From NCBI GenBank assembly GCA_958446785.1, contig CAUCXP010000092.1:1-6488 (forward strand): a stretch of 6,488 nucleotides of DNA, in the 5' to 3' direction. The notes beneath the pieces were generated by a model. The model was not told the DNA's origin, did no database searches, and worked only from the letters and a program-made list of their open reading frames with translations. The translations under genes and the position numbers were made by a program. Positions 1-6,088 of the stretch are shown in pieces. Origin of the DNA: an uncultured Collinsella sp. (lineage in GTDB: Bacteria > Actinomycetota > Coriobacteriia > Coriobacteriales > Coriobacteriaceae). The stretch's first letter is position 1. Every line of letters begins with the position of its first letter.

Positions 1-40
1 TCACTTTATCTCAGTAAAGCAGAGGACGAGTTGGGTGCCA

Positions 41-183
41 GGGGCAGACTTAGACGCCGAAATGACGAGAGTGGATAATCTCCCACTTTGAGCCTGCAAA
101 CAGGCCAAAAACGGGAGATTATCCACTCTCATTCTGTGGGCACTCATTTAAGTCTGTCCCCAATGAGTGCCCAATGAGTGCCC
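41..183. repeat. Composite nested repeat downstream of hspR
   Basis: Three repeat families are interleaved here. An 11-mer AATGAGTGCCC occurs twice in tandem (162-172, 173-183) and once inverted (GGGCACTCATT, 138-148). GGGGCAGACTTA (41-52) faces an inverted copy at 149-161 that differs by one bulged base. Between them lies the long inverted repeat at 67-130. No open reading frame with coding character covers the stretch. The arrangement resembles a small non-autonomous element or REP-type repeat inserted after the operon; no transposase gene is visible. Family membership is inference; the repeats themselves are directly seen. Confidence 0.6.
67..130. repeat. Perfect 18-bp inverted repeat (long hairpin)
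   Basis: Arms 67-84 (GAGAGTGGATAATCTCCC) and 113-130 are perfect reverse complements, with a 28-nt centre. The centre holds a second small hairpin, GCCTG (92-96) and CAGGC (101-105). It lies 70 nt past the hspR stop codon, so it could act as the 3' end of the chaperone transcript. In minus-strand orientation a run of five T follows the first arm inside the loop rather than the second arm, so a simple intrinsic terminator reading is not convincing. A repeat-element origin is equally likely. Confidence 0.65.
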
Positions 184-199
184 GGCAGCATCGGCGGAG

Positions 200-616
200 C
201 TATAGGTCGCCACCCGTACCTAGCAGTTTGCGCATGACTTGCTCGGGGTTAACCGAGCCGTCGCGCGGGGCCAGGGCGGTGATCTTCTTCTGCATCTTGT
301 ACTCGTGCAGCTCGTCCTCGAGCTGGCGCACGCGAGCGCGGAGCTTCTCGTTCTCGCGCTCGCGCTCCTCGGCACGCTCCTTCATATCGAGGATGCGCAC
401 CACGCCGGCAAGGTTGATGCCCTCGTCGGTCAGTTGGTTGATGAGCTCCAGGCGCTCGATATCGGCACGCGAATACAGACGCGTGTTGCCGCCCGAGCGC
501 TGGGGGTTCACCAGGCCCTTGGACTCGTAGACGCGCAGAGTCTGCGGATGCATGCCGGTCAGCTCGGCCGCCACGCTGATCATGTACAGCGGTTTGTTCC
601 TATTGTCCTCGGCCAT
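200..616 (-). CDS. hspR: HspR, MerR-family heat-shock repressor
   Basis: 138-aa transcriptional repressor of the dnaK operon. The N-terminal winged helix-turn-helix of the MerR family spans about residues 10-50; ISVAAELTGMHPQTLRVYE followed by KGLVNPQRSGGNTRLYS is the signature of the HspR branch. Residues about 52-75 continue the MerR fold (IERLELINQL, INLAGVVRIL). Residues about 78-112 are a charged coiled coil rich in E and R, used for dimerisation. No metal-binding cysteines are present, as expected for HspR. It is the last gene of the dnaK-grpE-dnaJ-hspR cluster, 72 nt after dnaJ. The ATG is preceded by GGAAAGGGG about 9 nt upstream, and the stop is TAG. By family knowledge HspR binds HAIR operators together with DnaK and is released by heat stress; whether that holds here rests on homology. 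Confidence 0.95.
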   Translation of the reverse strand: MAEDNRNKPLYMISVAAELTGMHPQTLRVYESKGLVNPQRSGGNTRLYSRADIERLELINQLTDEGINLAGVVRILDMKERAEERERENEKLRARVRQLEDELHEYKMQKKITALAPRDGSVNPEQVMRKLLGTGGDL

Positions 617-656
617 ACTACCTGACCCCTTTCCGTCTCGTTATCGTCCATCATAA

Positions 657-672
657 GCCCGCGGGCGCGGGC
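657..672. other. GC-rich hairpin between dnaJ and hspR
   Basis: GCCCGC (657-662) pairs with GCGGGC (667-672) around a 4-nt loop, in the 72-nt gap between dnaJ and hspR. No T-run follows on the minus strand, so it is not a clear terminator. It may protect or pause the transcript between the two genes, or be a chance product of GC-rich sequence. Confidence 0.3.
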
Positions 673-688
673 GTGCGCCACGACCGCC

Positions 689-1654
689 CTAGTACGTCGC
701 CTTGTAACGGTTGACCTTCTCGCGGTAGTCGCGCGTGTCGGTCTCCCGCAGCTTGGTCATGGCATCGCGCTCGTCGTCGGACAGGTTCGTGGGGACCTGC
801 ACCTTAATCTCGACAAGCAGCGCGCCTGTGCGGCCACGGTGCTTAACGTCGGGCGCCCCCATCTCCTTAAAGCGGAACTTCTTGCCCGTCTGGGTACCCG
901 CGGGCACCTTCAGACGAACCGTCGCACCGCCGGGCGTCGGCACGTCCACCGTGCAGCCGAGCGCCGCCTCATAGACCGAGACCGGTACCTCCATGGTCAC
1001 GTCGGCACCTTTACGCTTAAACAGCGGATGCTCCTCCACGTGCGTGGTCACGACCAGGTCGCCGCGCTCGCCGCCGGCAACGCCATACTCGCCGCGACGT
1101 TTGTAACGCAGCTTGCCGCCGTCGACCGCGCCTGCAGGCACCGAGACCGTAATGGTCTGCTGCTCGCCTGTCGAGGGAATGCGATAGGTGACCTTGTGCG
1201 TCACGCCGCGAAACGCGTCCTCGGCAGTTACGTCGACAGTCAGCGACAGGTCGCCGCCCTTGCGCGCGCGGTTGCGGCCCGCGCCCGCACCGGCAGCGCC
1301 CGCGGCCCCGGCAAAGCCCGAGCCCCAATCGCTGCCCCAGGCGCCGTTGCCGCTAAAGATGCTGTCGAAGATGTCGCCCCAGCCGCTGGCGCCCGCGCCG
1401 GCACCGTAGCCGCCGCCATACGCGCCGCCTGCGCCCGGCATGCCGCCAAACATGAGCATCTGGTCGTACTCTTTGCGCTTCTTCTCGTCCGAAAGCGTCT
1501 CGTAGGCCTCGCTAATCTCCTTAAACTTGGCCTCGTCGCCGCCGGCATCGGGGTGATATTTTTGCGCGAGCTTGCGAAACGCGCTCTTGATCTCTTTGTC
1601 GGAGGCGCTCTTGGATACGCCCAGGATGTCATAGAAGGTTTTGCCTGCAGCCAT
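689..1654 (-). CDS. dnaJ: J-domain co-chaperone, type II (no zinc finger)
   Basis: 321-aa Hsp40 that hands unfolded substrates to DnaK and stimulates its ATPase. The J domain covers about residues 6-68, with the catalytic HPD tripeptide at 34-36. A Gly/Ala-rich linker spans about 70-128. Two C-terminal beta domains follow (about 134-210 and 211-290); [29 protein letters not shown] residues at 209-233 mark the second. The four CxxCxGxG zinc motifs of classical DnaJ are absent; the whole protein has one cysteine (C234). It is therefore CbpA-like in architecture, although it sits in the dnaK operon position. The ATG at 1654 has a strong AGGAGAGGAG ribosome site 5 nt upstream. The stop is TAG. 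Annotated as dnaJ by operon context; cbpA-like J-protein is the alternative name. Confidence 0.93.
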   Translation of the reverse strand: MAAGKTFYDILGVSKSASDKEIKSAFRKLAQKYHPDAGGDEAKFKEISEAYETLSDEKKRKEYDQMLMFGGMPGAGGAYGGGYGAGAGASGWGDIFDSIFSGNGAWGSDWGSGFAGAAGAAGAGAGRNRARKGGDLSLTVDVTAEDAFRGVTHKVTYRIPSTGEQQTITVSVPAGAVDGGKLRYKRRGEYGVAGGERGDLVVTTHVEEHPLFKRKGADVTMEVPVSVYEAALGCTVDVPTPGGATVRLKVPAGTQTGKKFRFKEMGAPDVKHRGRTGALLVEIKVQVPTNLSDDERDAMTKLRETDTRDYREKVNRYKATY

Positions 1655-1676
1655 CGTAGCTCCTCTCCTGTTTCAT

Positions 1677-1697
1677 CCGCCGTCCAGCGGACGGCGG
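1677..1697 (-). promoter_or_regulatory. Hairpin in the dnaJ leader
   Basis: A 9-bp perfect stem, CCGCCGTCC (1677-1685) with GGACGGCGG (1689-1697), closes a 3-nt loop. It ends 22 nt before the dnaJ start codon, immediately 5' of the ribosome binding site. The stem does not contain the ribosome site, so it is not an obvious thermosensor. A role in protecting the 5' end of a dnaJ-hspR RNA after processing or termination upstream would fit its position; that is inference. Confidence 0.5.
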
Positions 1698-1726
1698 CTC
1701 ATGCTTTCATATGGCACTAGGCCAGA

Positions 1727-1756
1727 AAGGGCCCCGGGTGTTGCCCCGGGGCCCTT
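1727..1756 (-). terminator. Strong hairpin after grpE (attenuator or partial terminator)
   Basis: A 12-bp perfect stem, AAGGGCCCCGGG (1727-1738) with its complement at 1745-1756, has a 6-nt loop. It starts 5 nt after the grpE stop codon. On the minus strand only a short TTT ends the stem, and the next bases are CTGG. Termination would therefore be partial at best. A likely effect is to reduce transcription into dnaJ-hspR relative to dnaK-grpE, or to stabilise the 3' end of a processed dnaK-grpE RNA. I could not identify a convincing separate dnaJ promoter in the 70 nt that follow. Confidence 0.55.
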
Positions 1757-1761
1757 CTCAA

Positions 1762-2604
1762 TTACTCCTCGGTGCTCTCAGCCGTATCGGCCGCAGCATC
1801 CTCGGGCGCCGCTTCGGGCTCCGGTGCGGGGCGCTTCTCGCCACCGTAGGTCACCGTCACCATCGCGGAGCGCAGGATGCGGTCCGCCATGCGGTAGCCC
1901 TTCTGGTACACGTCGTTGACGGTCTCGTCGTACTGCGATGCGTCCTCGACACGCCCCACGGCCTGGTGCTCGAGCGGATCGAACGCCTCGCCCTTGGGGT
2001 CGATGGGCTCAACGCCCTCGTGAGCAAACACATCGAGCAGCTTGGCATGCACCGCGTCAACGCCGTCGACGAACTGCTTAAAGTCGTCGGCGAGCTCCTG
2101 GCTGCGGGCATGGTCGATCGCGCGCTCGATATCGTCGACCACCGGCAGCAGCGCGGTGACGAGCTTCTCGGTCGCGCGCTCGCGCTCGGCGATGCGCTCG
2201 TTGGCGGTGCGGCGACGGAAGTTCTCCCAGTCGGCCTGCAGACGGGCGGTACGCTCGGTGGCGTCCTTTGCCTTATCCTCGGCGGCCTTCTGGGCCTCTG
2301 CCGCAGCATCGAGCTCGCGGCGCACGTCGGCAAGCTCCTTTTGGGCCTGCTCGAACTTGAGCTTAAAGTCGTTGTCGGCGGCTTCCTCACCGGCGCGGAT
2401 AGCAGCTTCCACCATCTCGTCCTCGGTCATCGTCGCCTCCTTGTTGGAATCCTCTACCTGGTTCTCGGCAGCCTCGGCGGCCTCGGCCTCGTTGGCCTCG
2501 GTATCGTCGACGGCCTCTACGGGAATCTTCACGTCCTTCTCCTCAGAGTCAACGGGGGCGGCGCCAGCGGCGGCCGCCTCCGTGCGAGCTTTACGGGCGG
2601 ACAT
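1762..2604 (-). CDS. grpE: GrpE nucleotide exchange factor
   Basis: 280-aa cytoplasmic dimer that releases ADP from DnaK. Residues about 1-75 are a low-complexity, acidic and Ala-rich extension. A long coiled coil follows (about 80-130), then the four-helix-bundle segment with LQADWENFRRR (122-132) and LLPVVDDIERAI (153-164), and the beta-wing head with GVEPIDPKGEAFDPLEHQAV (197-216). The conserved end GYRMADRILRSAMVTV lies at 236-251, followed by a 29-residue tail rich in E, A and P. The protein is much longer than the roughly 200 aa of E. coli GrpE, because of both tails. It starts 2 nt after the dnaK stop with GAGGA 9 nt upstream inside dnaK, implying coupled translation. An internal ATG at residue 59 would still give a complete GrpE core, but has a less obvious ribosome site. 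Confidence 0.95.
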   Translation of the reverse strand: MSARKARTEAAAAGAAPVDSEEKDVKIPVEAVDDTEANEAEAAEAAENQVEDSNKEATMTEDEMVEAAIRAGEEAADNDFKLKFEQAQKELADVRRELDAAAEAQKAAEDKAKDATERTARLQADWENFRRRTANERIAERERATEKLVTALLPVVDDIERAIDHARSQELADDFKQFVDGVDAVHAKLLDVFAHEGVEPIDPKGEAFDPLEHQAVGRVEDASQYDETVNDVYQKGYRMADRILRSAMVTVTYGGEKRPAPEPEAAPEDAAADTAESTEE

Positions 2605-2606
2605 GA

Positions 2607-4499
2607 TTACTTGTCCTCGTCGTCCACAACCTCGTAGTCGGCGTCGACAACGTCATCGTCGGCAGGCTGGGCACCGGCGGCGCCGTCGGTCTGCTGCTGA
2701 GCGTCGGCGTAGACAACCTGGGCCAGCTCGTAGGCCACAGACTGCAGGGACTCGCCGGCGGCCTTGATGGCCTCGACGTCAGAGCCCTCGAGCGCCTTCT
2801 TGGCGTCGGCGATAGCGGCCTCGGCCTTGGACTTCACGTCGGCGGAAACCTTGTCGCCCAGCTCGTTGAGGGTCTGCTCGGTGGAGTAGCACAGGCTGTC
2901 GGTCTGGTTGCGGACCTCGACCTCTTCCTTCTGCTTCTTGTCCTCCTCGGCATGAGCCTCGGCGTCCTTGACCATGCGATCGACTTCGTCGTCGGAAAGC
3001 GCGGTGGAGCCGGAAATGGTGATCTGCTGCTCCTTGCCGGTACCCTTGTCCTTAGCGGAAACCTTGACGATGCCGTTGGCGTCGATATCGAAGGTGACCT
3101 CGATCTGCGGCACGCCGCGACGGGCAGCCGGGATACCGGTCAGCTGGAACTTACCGAGCGACTTGTTGTCACGGGCAAGCTCGCGCTCGCCCTGGAGCAC
3201 GTTGATCTCGACGCTGGTTTGGTTGTCGGCAGCGGTGGAGTAAACCTCGGTCTTGGAGGTTGGGATCGTGGTGTTGCGGTCGATCATCTTGGTCATGATG
3301 CCGCCCATGGTCTCGACGCCCAGCGACAGCGGGGTAACGTCGAGCAGCAGGATGCCCTCGACGTCGCCGGTGAGCACGCCGCCCTGGACGGCAGCGCCGT
3401 CGGCAACGACCTCGTCGGGGTTCACGGACATGTTGGGCTGCTTGCCGGTCATGGTCTTAACGAGCTCCTGGACGGCGGGCATACGGGTGGAGCCGCCGAC
3501 GAGGATGACCTCGGTCAGATCGGAGAGCTTAAGCTTGGCGTCGCGCAGGGCGTTGGTGACAGGCTGCTTGCAGCGCTCGAGCAGGTCGCGGGTGATCTTC
3601 TCGAACTCGGCGCGGGTCAGCGTGTAGTTGAGGTGCAATGGGCCAGACTGGTTCATGGTAATGAACGGCAGGTTGATGGTGGTCTGCTGGGCGGCGGAGA
3701 GCTCCTTCTTGGCGTTCTCGGCGGCCTCCTTCAGACGCTGCAGGGCCATGGGGTCCTGACGCAGGTCGACACCGTTTTCCTGCTGGAACTTATCGGCCAT
3801 CCAGTCGATGACGCGCTGATCCCAGTCGTCGCCGCCCAGGTGGTTGTCGCCCGAGGTGGACAGAACCTCAAACACGCCGTCGGCGAGGTCGAGGATGGAG
3901 ACGTCGAAGGTGCCGCCGCCCAGGTCGAAGACCAGGATGCGCTGGTCGGTGCCCTGCTTGTCCAGGCCATAGGCCAGAGCAGCAGCGGTCGGCTCGTTGA
4001 CGATACGCTTGACGTTGAGGCCTGCGATCTTACCGGCATCCTTGGTGGCCTGACGCTGCGCGTCGTTGAAGTAGGCCGGGACGGTGATGACGGCGTCGGT
4101 GACGGTCTCGCCCAGATACTTCTCGGCGTCGGCCTTCATCTTTGCGAGCGTCATGGCGCTCACCTGCTCGGCGGTGTAGTCCTTGCCCTCGATGTCGACG
4201 ACGGCACGGCCACCCTGGCCCTCCTTGACCTCGTACGGCACGGTCTTGATCTCGGAGGTGCACTCGGAGTACTTGCGGCCCATGAAGCGCTTGATGGAGA
4301 ACACGGTGTTCTTGGGGTTGGTGACAGCCTGGTTCTTAGCGGCCTTGCCCACGACGCGGTCGCCGTCGGCACGGAAGCCCACGACAGACGGGGTGGTGCG
4401 GTCGCCCTCGGCGTTCACGATGATGGTCGGAGAACCGCCCTCGAGAACGGCCATTGCGGAGTTGGTAGTACCAAGGTCGATACCAAGAATCTTGCCCAT
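2607..4499 (-). CDS. dnaK: DnaK, Hsp70 chaperone
   Basis: 630-aa ATP-dependent folding chaperone. The nucleotide-binding domain shows the phosphate-1 loop GIDLGTTNS (6-14), [13 protein letters not shown] (137-149), the phosphate-2 motif [11 protein letters not shown] (191-201) and the adenosine motif [11 protein letters not shown] (331-341). The interdomain linker with [11 protein letters not shown] lies at 384-394. The substrate-binding beta domain is about 395-500, the helical lid about 501-600. The tail ends in an acidic [17 protein letters not shown] segment, close to the usual bacterial DnaK end. The N-terminal domain is of the short Gram-positive and actinobacterial kind. AGAGAGGGA lies about 8 nt before the ATG. 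It is first in the operon, with grpE 2 nt downstream. In the HspR system DnaK itself also acts as co-repressor. No frameshift or missing motif is seen. Confidence 0.99.
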   Translation of the reverse strand: MGKILGIDLGTTNSAMAVLEGGSPTIIVNAEGDRTTPSVVGFRADGDRVVGKAAKNQAVTNPKNTVFSIKRFMGRKYSECTSEIKTVPYEVKEGQGGRAVVDIEGKDYTAEQVSAMTLAKMKADAEKYLGETVTDAVITVPAYFNDAQRQATKDAGKIAGLNVKRIVNEPTAAALAYGLDKQGTDQRILVFDLGGGTFDVSILDLADGVFEVLSTSGDNHLGGDDWDQRVIDWMADKFQQENGVDLRQDPMALQRLKEAAENAKKELSAAQQTTINLPFITMNQSGPLHLNYTLTRAEFEKITRDLLERCKQPVTNALRDAKLKLSDLTEVILVGGSTRMPAVQELVKTMTGKQPNMSVNPDEVVADGAAVQGGVLTGDVEGILLLDVTPLSLGVETMGGIMTKMIDRNTTIPTSKTEVYSTAADNQTSVEINVLQGERELARDNKSLGKFQLTGIPAARRGVPQIEVTFDIDANGIVKVSAKDKGTGKEQQITISGSTALSDDEVDRMVKDAEAHAEEDKKQKEEVEVRNQTDSLCYSTEQTLNELGDKVSADVKSKAEAAIADAKKALEGSDVEAIKAAGESLQSVAYELAQVVYADAQQQTDGAAGAQPADDDVVDADYEVVDDEDK

Positions 4500-4578
4500 T
4501 AGAAATTCCCTCTCTCTTGTGCGTTTGCGCCGCCTCGACGGTCTGTCGCACGGCGCTTCGGCTTGTCTTTCAGGATGT

Positions 4579-4630
4579 AGTGTATCCCCTTATGGGCCGG
4601 AATATACAAAATCTAAGTCAATTCATATAA
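4579..4630 (-). promoter_or_regulatory. Candidate dnaK promoter region (AT-rich)
   Basis: Hexamers near the sigma-70-type consensus lie on the minus strand 80-130 nt ahead of dnaK: TTGACT (4621-4616), TATATT (4606-4601), TTATAT (4630-4625), TTGTAT (4609-4604) and TACACT (4584-4579). Possible pairings are TTATAT-18-TATATT and TTGTAT-19-TACACT. The best -35-like box, TTGACT, has no -10 at the standard distance. The block is clearly AT-richer than its surroundings and lies where a promoter is required, but the exact start cannot be fixed from sequence. Confidence 0.35.
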
Positions 4631-4641
4631 GATTTCTTGTT

Positions 4642-4663
4642 GTTGAGAGTTTAGGTTCTCGAA
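4642..4663. promoter_or_regulatory. Possible degenerate HspR operator (HAIR-like)
   Basis: GTTGAGA (4642-4648) and TCTCGAA (4657-4663) form an imperfect inverted repeat with an 8-nt spacer; 5 of 7 positions are complementary. The HAIR consensus known from other actinobacteria is CTTGAGT-N7-ACTCAAG. The TTGAG half-site matches, but the second half and the spacing do not fit exactly. It lies just upstream of the AT-rich promoter block. I list it as the best candidate in the region, not as an established operator. Confidence 0.2.
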
Positions 4664-4760
4664 TGTGCAGGTAGACGCGTTGTTGGAGTTCTCGGCAAGT
4701 CTATTGAAATCTATGTAGAGTTGACTGAGGTTTGTGTCCGGGGGTGCCTGGAGCTGCCCT

Positions 4761-4946
4761 GCGGAAAGCTCGTCCCGGTTTGAGCGTGGATTCCGGGATG
4801 TAGCTTCCGGTTGAGCGCTCAACCGGAAGCTACATCCCAGTTTGAGCACCAATTCCGGGACGCAGCTTCCGCCGGGCGGTCCAACCGGAAACTGGGGCCC
4901 GTTTTTCGGCAAAGTTATGGGATGCGCTTTCCGCAAGCTCGCTCAA
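4761..4946. repeat. Three tandem 62-bp hairpin units (REP-like array)
   Basis: A 16-nt motif (consensus near GGGATGYAGCTTCCGS) occurs six times in alternating orientation: 4761-4776 (-), 4795-4810 (+), 4823-4838 (-), 4857-4872 (+), 4885-4900 (-, most diverged) and 4919-4934 (+). Spacing alternates strictly between 34 and 28, giving three units of arm 16, loop 18, arm 16, spacer 12. The spacers are TTGAGCGCTCAA, CGGGCGGTCCAA and AAGCTCGCTCAA. Two loops share TTTGAGC and ATTCC. Where unit 1 meets unit 2, positions 4795-4838 are a 44-bp perfect palindrome. Each unit can fold as an imperfect hairpin. The form resembles clustered REP/BIME elements; that identity is inference. Confidence 0.75.
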
Positions 4947-5067
4947 TCGCCCTATATGTCAAGTCACCTTTAGCTAACATTTGCGCAGCTCAACGGCCTC
5001 ACCTGCATATTTTTTAGTAAGCCGTGGCATACTCGGCGAACGGTATGAAGATGCCGGTCAGAGGGTA

Positions 5068-5095
5068 TTGCAAACGGTCGCTCCCGTGGTATGTT
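5068..5095 (+). promoter_or_regulatory. Candidate ferredoxin promoter
   Basis: TTGCAA (5068-5073) and TATGTT (5090-5095) are separated by 16 nt, a fair sigma-70-type match. A start near 5102 would give a leader of about 55 nt before the ferredoxin ATG. The next upstream AT-rich patch (near 5010-5032) is a weaker alternative. Confidence 0.45.
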
Positions 5096-5109
5096 TTTGC
5101 CCGAATCAA

Positions 5110-5137
5110 ACCGACGCGCATCGCCTGTAGCGTCGGT
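5110..5137 (+). promoter_or_regulatory. Hairpin in the ferredoxin 5' leader
   Basis: ACCGACGC (5110-5117) and GCGTCGGT (5130-5137) form an 8-bp perfect stem with a 12-nt loop. It ends 5 nt before the AGAGAGGAA ribosome site. If transcription starts near 5102, this stem would sit at the very 5' end of the mRNA and could stabilise it. No known riboswitch pattern is recognised. Confidence 0.4.
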
Positions 5138-5156
5138 CAACAGAGAGGAAACTACC

Positions 5157-5342
5157 ATGGCTCATCCCGTAATTGATGCCGACGAGTGCATCGCTTGTGG
5201 CGTTTGCGTCGACTCCTGCCCCGCTGGCGTTCTGGAGCTCCAGGACGTCGCTACCGTCGCTGACGAGGACTCCTGCGTCGCCTGTGGCGCTTGCCAGGAC
5301 GCTTGCCCCGCCGGCGCGATCACCGAGATCGTCGAGGAGTAA
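5157..5342 (+). CDS. 2[4Fe-4S] ferredoxin, clostridial type
   Basis: 61-aa soluble electron carrier. Two Cys motifs of the form CxxCxxCxxxCP hold two [4Fe-4S] clusters: C11, C14, C17, C21 and C40, C43, C46, C50, each followed by PAG. The two halves are clear internal repeats (CIACGVC/CVACGAC). Length and spacing match the short clostridial ferredoxins of about 55-60 aa, without the long inter-motif loop of Alvin-type proteins. The protein is acidic. The start is placed at the ATG at 5157 because AGGA lies 7 nt upstream and the protein begins with the usual short N-terminus; a longer ORF from 5091 would begin inside the likely promoter. The gene stands alone between its own promoter and a terminator. 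In anaerobes such carriers serve pyruvate:ferredoxin oxidoreductase and hydrogenases; its partner here is unknown. Confidence 0.95.
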   Translation: MAHPVIDADECIACGVCVDSCPAGVLELQDVATVADEDSCVACGACQDACPAGAITEIVEE

Positions 5343-5382
5343 CAACTCCCCCACTTGCACACTCACAAGTACACCGTGCACA

Positions 5383-5420
5383 AAAAGGAGGCCTCCGCAT
5401 CGCCGCGGAGGCCTCCTTTT
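5383..5420. terminator. Bidirectional intrinsic terminator after ferredoxin gene
   Basis: A 16-bp perfect stem has arms 5383-5398 (AAAAGGAGGCCTCCGC) and 5405-5420, with a 6-nt loop. It ends in TTTT on the plus strand and TTTTT on the minus strand. It lies 40 nt after the ferredoxin stop codon. Because both strands end in a T-run, it can also stop niaR transcripts arriving from the other side. Confidence 0.92.
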
Positions 5421-5457
5421 GCATGTGTGGGCAGCTAATTTGGGACGTGCTCTTGGC

Positions 5458-5524
5458 AGTTGCGGTGGAATAGTTCCTGTTTCATGGCTTCGATGCCCCT
5501 TTTAGGAACTATTTCACCGCAACT
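5458..5524. repeat. Long inverted repeat between ferredoxin gene and niaR
   Basis: 21-nt arms at 5458-5478 and 5504-5524 match at 20 of 21 positions; the single difference (5468/5514) is a G-U pair in plus-strand RNA. The 25-nt centre contains a small GGC/GCC hairpin (5486-5497). It lies in the convergent gap, 18 nt after the niaR stop codon. The arms contain GTTGCGGTG and TAGTTCCT. No strong T-run follows either arm, so it looks more like a dispersed palindromic element than a dedicated terminator, though it may end or protect the niaR RNA. Confidence 0.65.
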
Positions 5525-5542
5525 TATAAAGACGGTGTCGGG

Positions 5543-6088
5543 CTAGGACAAATCATCCTCGTAAGGCATTAAATCGGCAAGGTAGCCTTTCTCTTTGAGC
5601 ATGGCCTCGATCTCGTCGAGGGTTTGCTCGTCTTCTGCCGCAATGCGGTGGAAGTGATAGCCGCTGGTTACCGTCAGCAGCGGAAAGCTCTTGCCACTGG
5701 CAATGTCGTGCAGATAGCGCTCGATATCGCGGCGGTTACGGATATCCAGATCGGCCGTGATCTTGCCGTACACGCGGTGGTTGACGATCACGTTGAGCAC
5801 GGCACCGCCCGCGTCGACGATGCTCGTGAGCTCATCGCCCGCCTGCTCCACGCTGTGGCGCACCTTGACCAGACGCGTGGGCACAGCCGGGCTGCTCGCC
5901 GCCTCCTGTAGTACATAGCCGCGATTGGTGGCGACGATATCGTGCCCGTCGGCGCGCAGCAGGGCGATGTCCTGCACCACGACCTGGCGGCTCACGCCCA
6001 CCTCGCGGGCAAGCGCACTGCCCGAGACAGGATCTTTTGCTCCCTCGAGCACGGCCATGATGGCACGGCGACGCTCGCGGGCGTCCAT
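5543..6088 (-). CDS. niaR: NiaR, niacin-responsive repressor (HTH_11 + 3H domain)
   Basis: 181-aa transcriptional repressor of NAD synthesis and niacin uptake genes. Residues about 5-60 are a winged helix-turn-helix (SGSALAREVGVSRQVVVQDIALLR at 22-45, then a wing ending GYVL). Residues about 73-175 are the 3H domain, named for conserved histidines. Candidate metal ligands are H78 and E86 (H-x7-E) and H145 and H147 in GYHFHR; other family positions are H104 in NHRVYGKI and H127. Length is normal for the family (about 170-180 aa). Its ATG overlaps the nadC stop by one base (TAATG), with only a weak GGACGG ribosome site, so translation is probably coupled. By family knowledge nicotinic acid is the co-repressor. 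Its operator would lie upstream of the nad operon, outside the window. Confidence 0.93.
   Translation of the reverse strand: MDARERRRAIMAVLEGAKDPVSGSALAREVGVSRQVVVQDIALLRADGHDIVATNRGYVLQEAASSPAVPTRLVKVRHSVEQAGDELTSIVDAGGAVLNVIVNHRVYGKITADLDIRNRRDIERYLHDIASGKSFPLLTVTSGYHFHRIAAEDEQTLDEIEAMLKEKGYLADLMPYEDDLS

Larger units (their letters stand above)
4500..5156. other. Divergent intergenic region between dnaK and ferredoxin gene
   Basis: This 657-nt stretch holds no convincing gene. From dnaK outward: a roughly 120-nt leader with the dnaK ribosome site (4501-4515); an AT-rich block (about 4579-4740) unlike the GC-rich flanks, probably carrying the dnaK promoter and operator; the three-unit hairpin array (4761-4946); and a ferredoxin promoter and leader (about 5068-5156). 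At 4664-4760 and 4947-5067 I see no clear element. Two ORFs crossing the array are a by-product of the repeats and lack coding character and family resemblance. Confidence 0.7.

Noticed and set aside
839..2637. Long plus-strand frames opposite dnaJ (839-1720) and grpE (1711-2637)
   Set aside because: They mirror genes with strong family signatures on the minus strand, show repetitive Arg/Ala/His/Leu composition and have no recognisable domains; GC-rich third positions explain them.
2952..4502. 516-codon open frame on the plus strand, opposite dnaK
   Set aside because: Long antisense frames opposite Hsp70 genes are a known artefact of codon bias and have been misannotated elsewhere as a glutamate dehydrogenase family. 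The translation is compositionally odd (rich in G, L, V, D and H), has no recognisable domain, and dnaK accounts for the sequence.
4761..4946. CRISPR array
   Set aside because: Only three units, the repeat itself is a long hairpin with short diverged loops, the intervening sequences are similar rather than unique, and there are no cas genes.
4613..5017. Small ORFs across the hairpin array (4613-4936 minus, 4811-5017 plus)
   Set aside because: They run through palindromic repeats, share no family motif, lack good ribosome sites, and their translations repeat the same peptides because of the inverted repeats.
5091..5156. Extended N-terminus for the ferredoxin from the ATG at 5091
   Set aside because: That ATG overlaps the likely -10 box and has no ribosome site; the ATG at 5157 has a good one and gives a standard-length protein.
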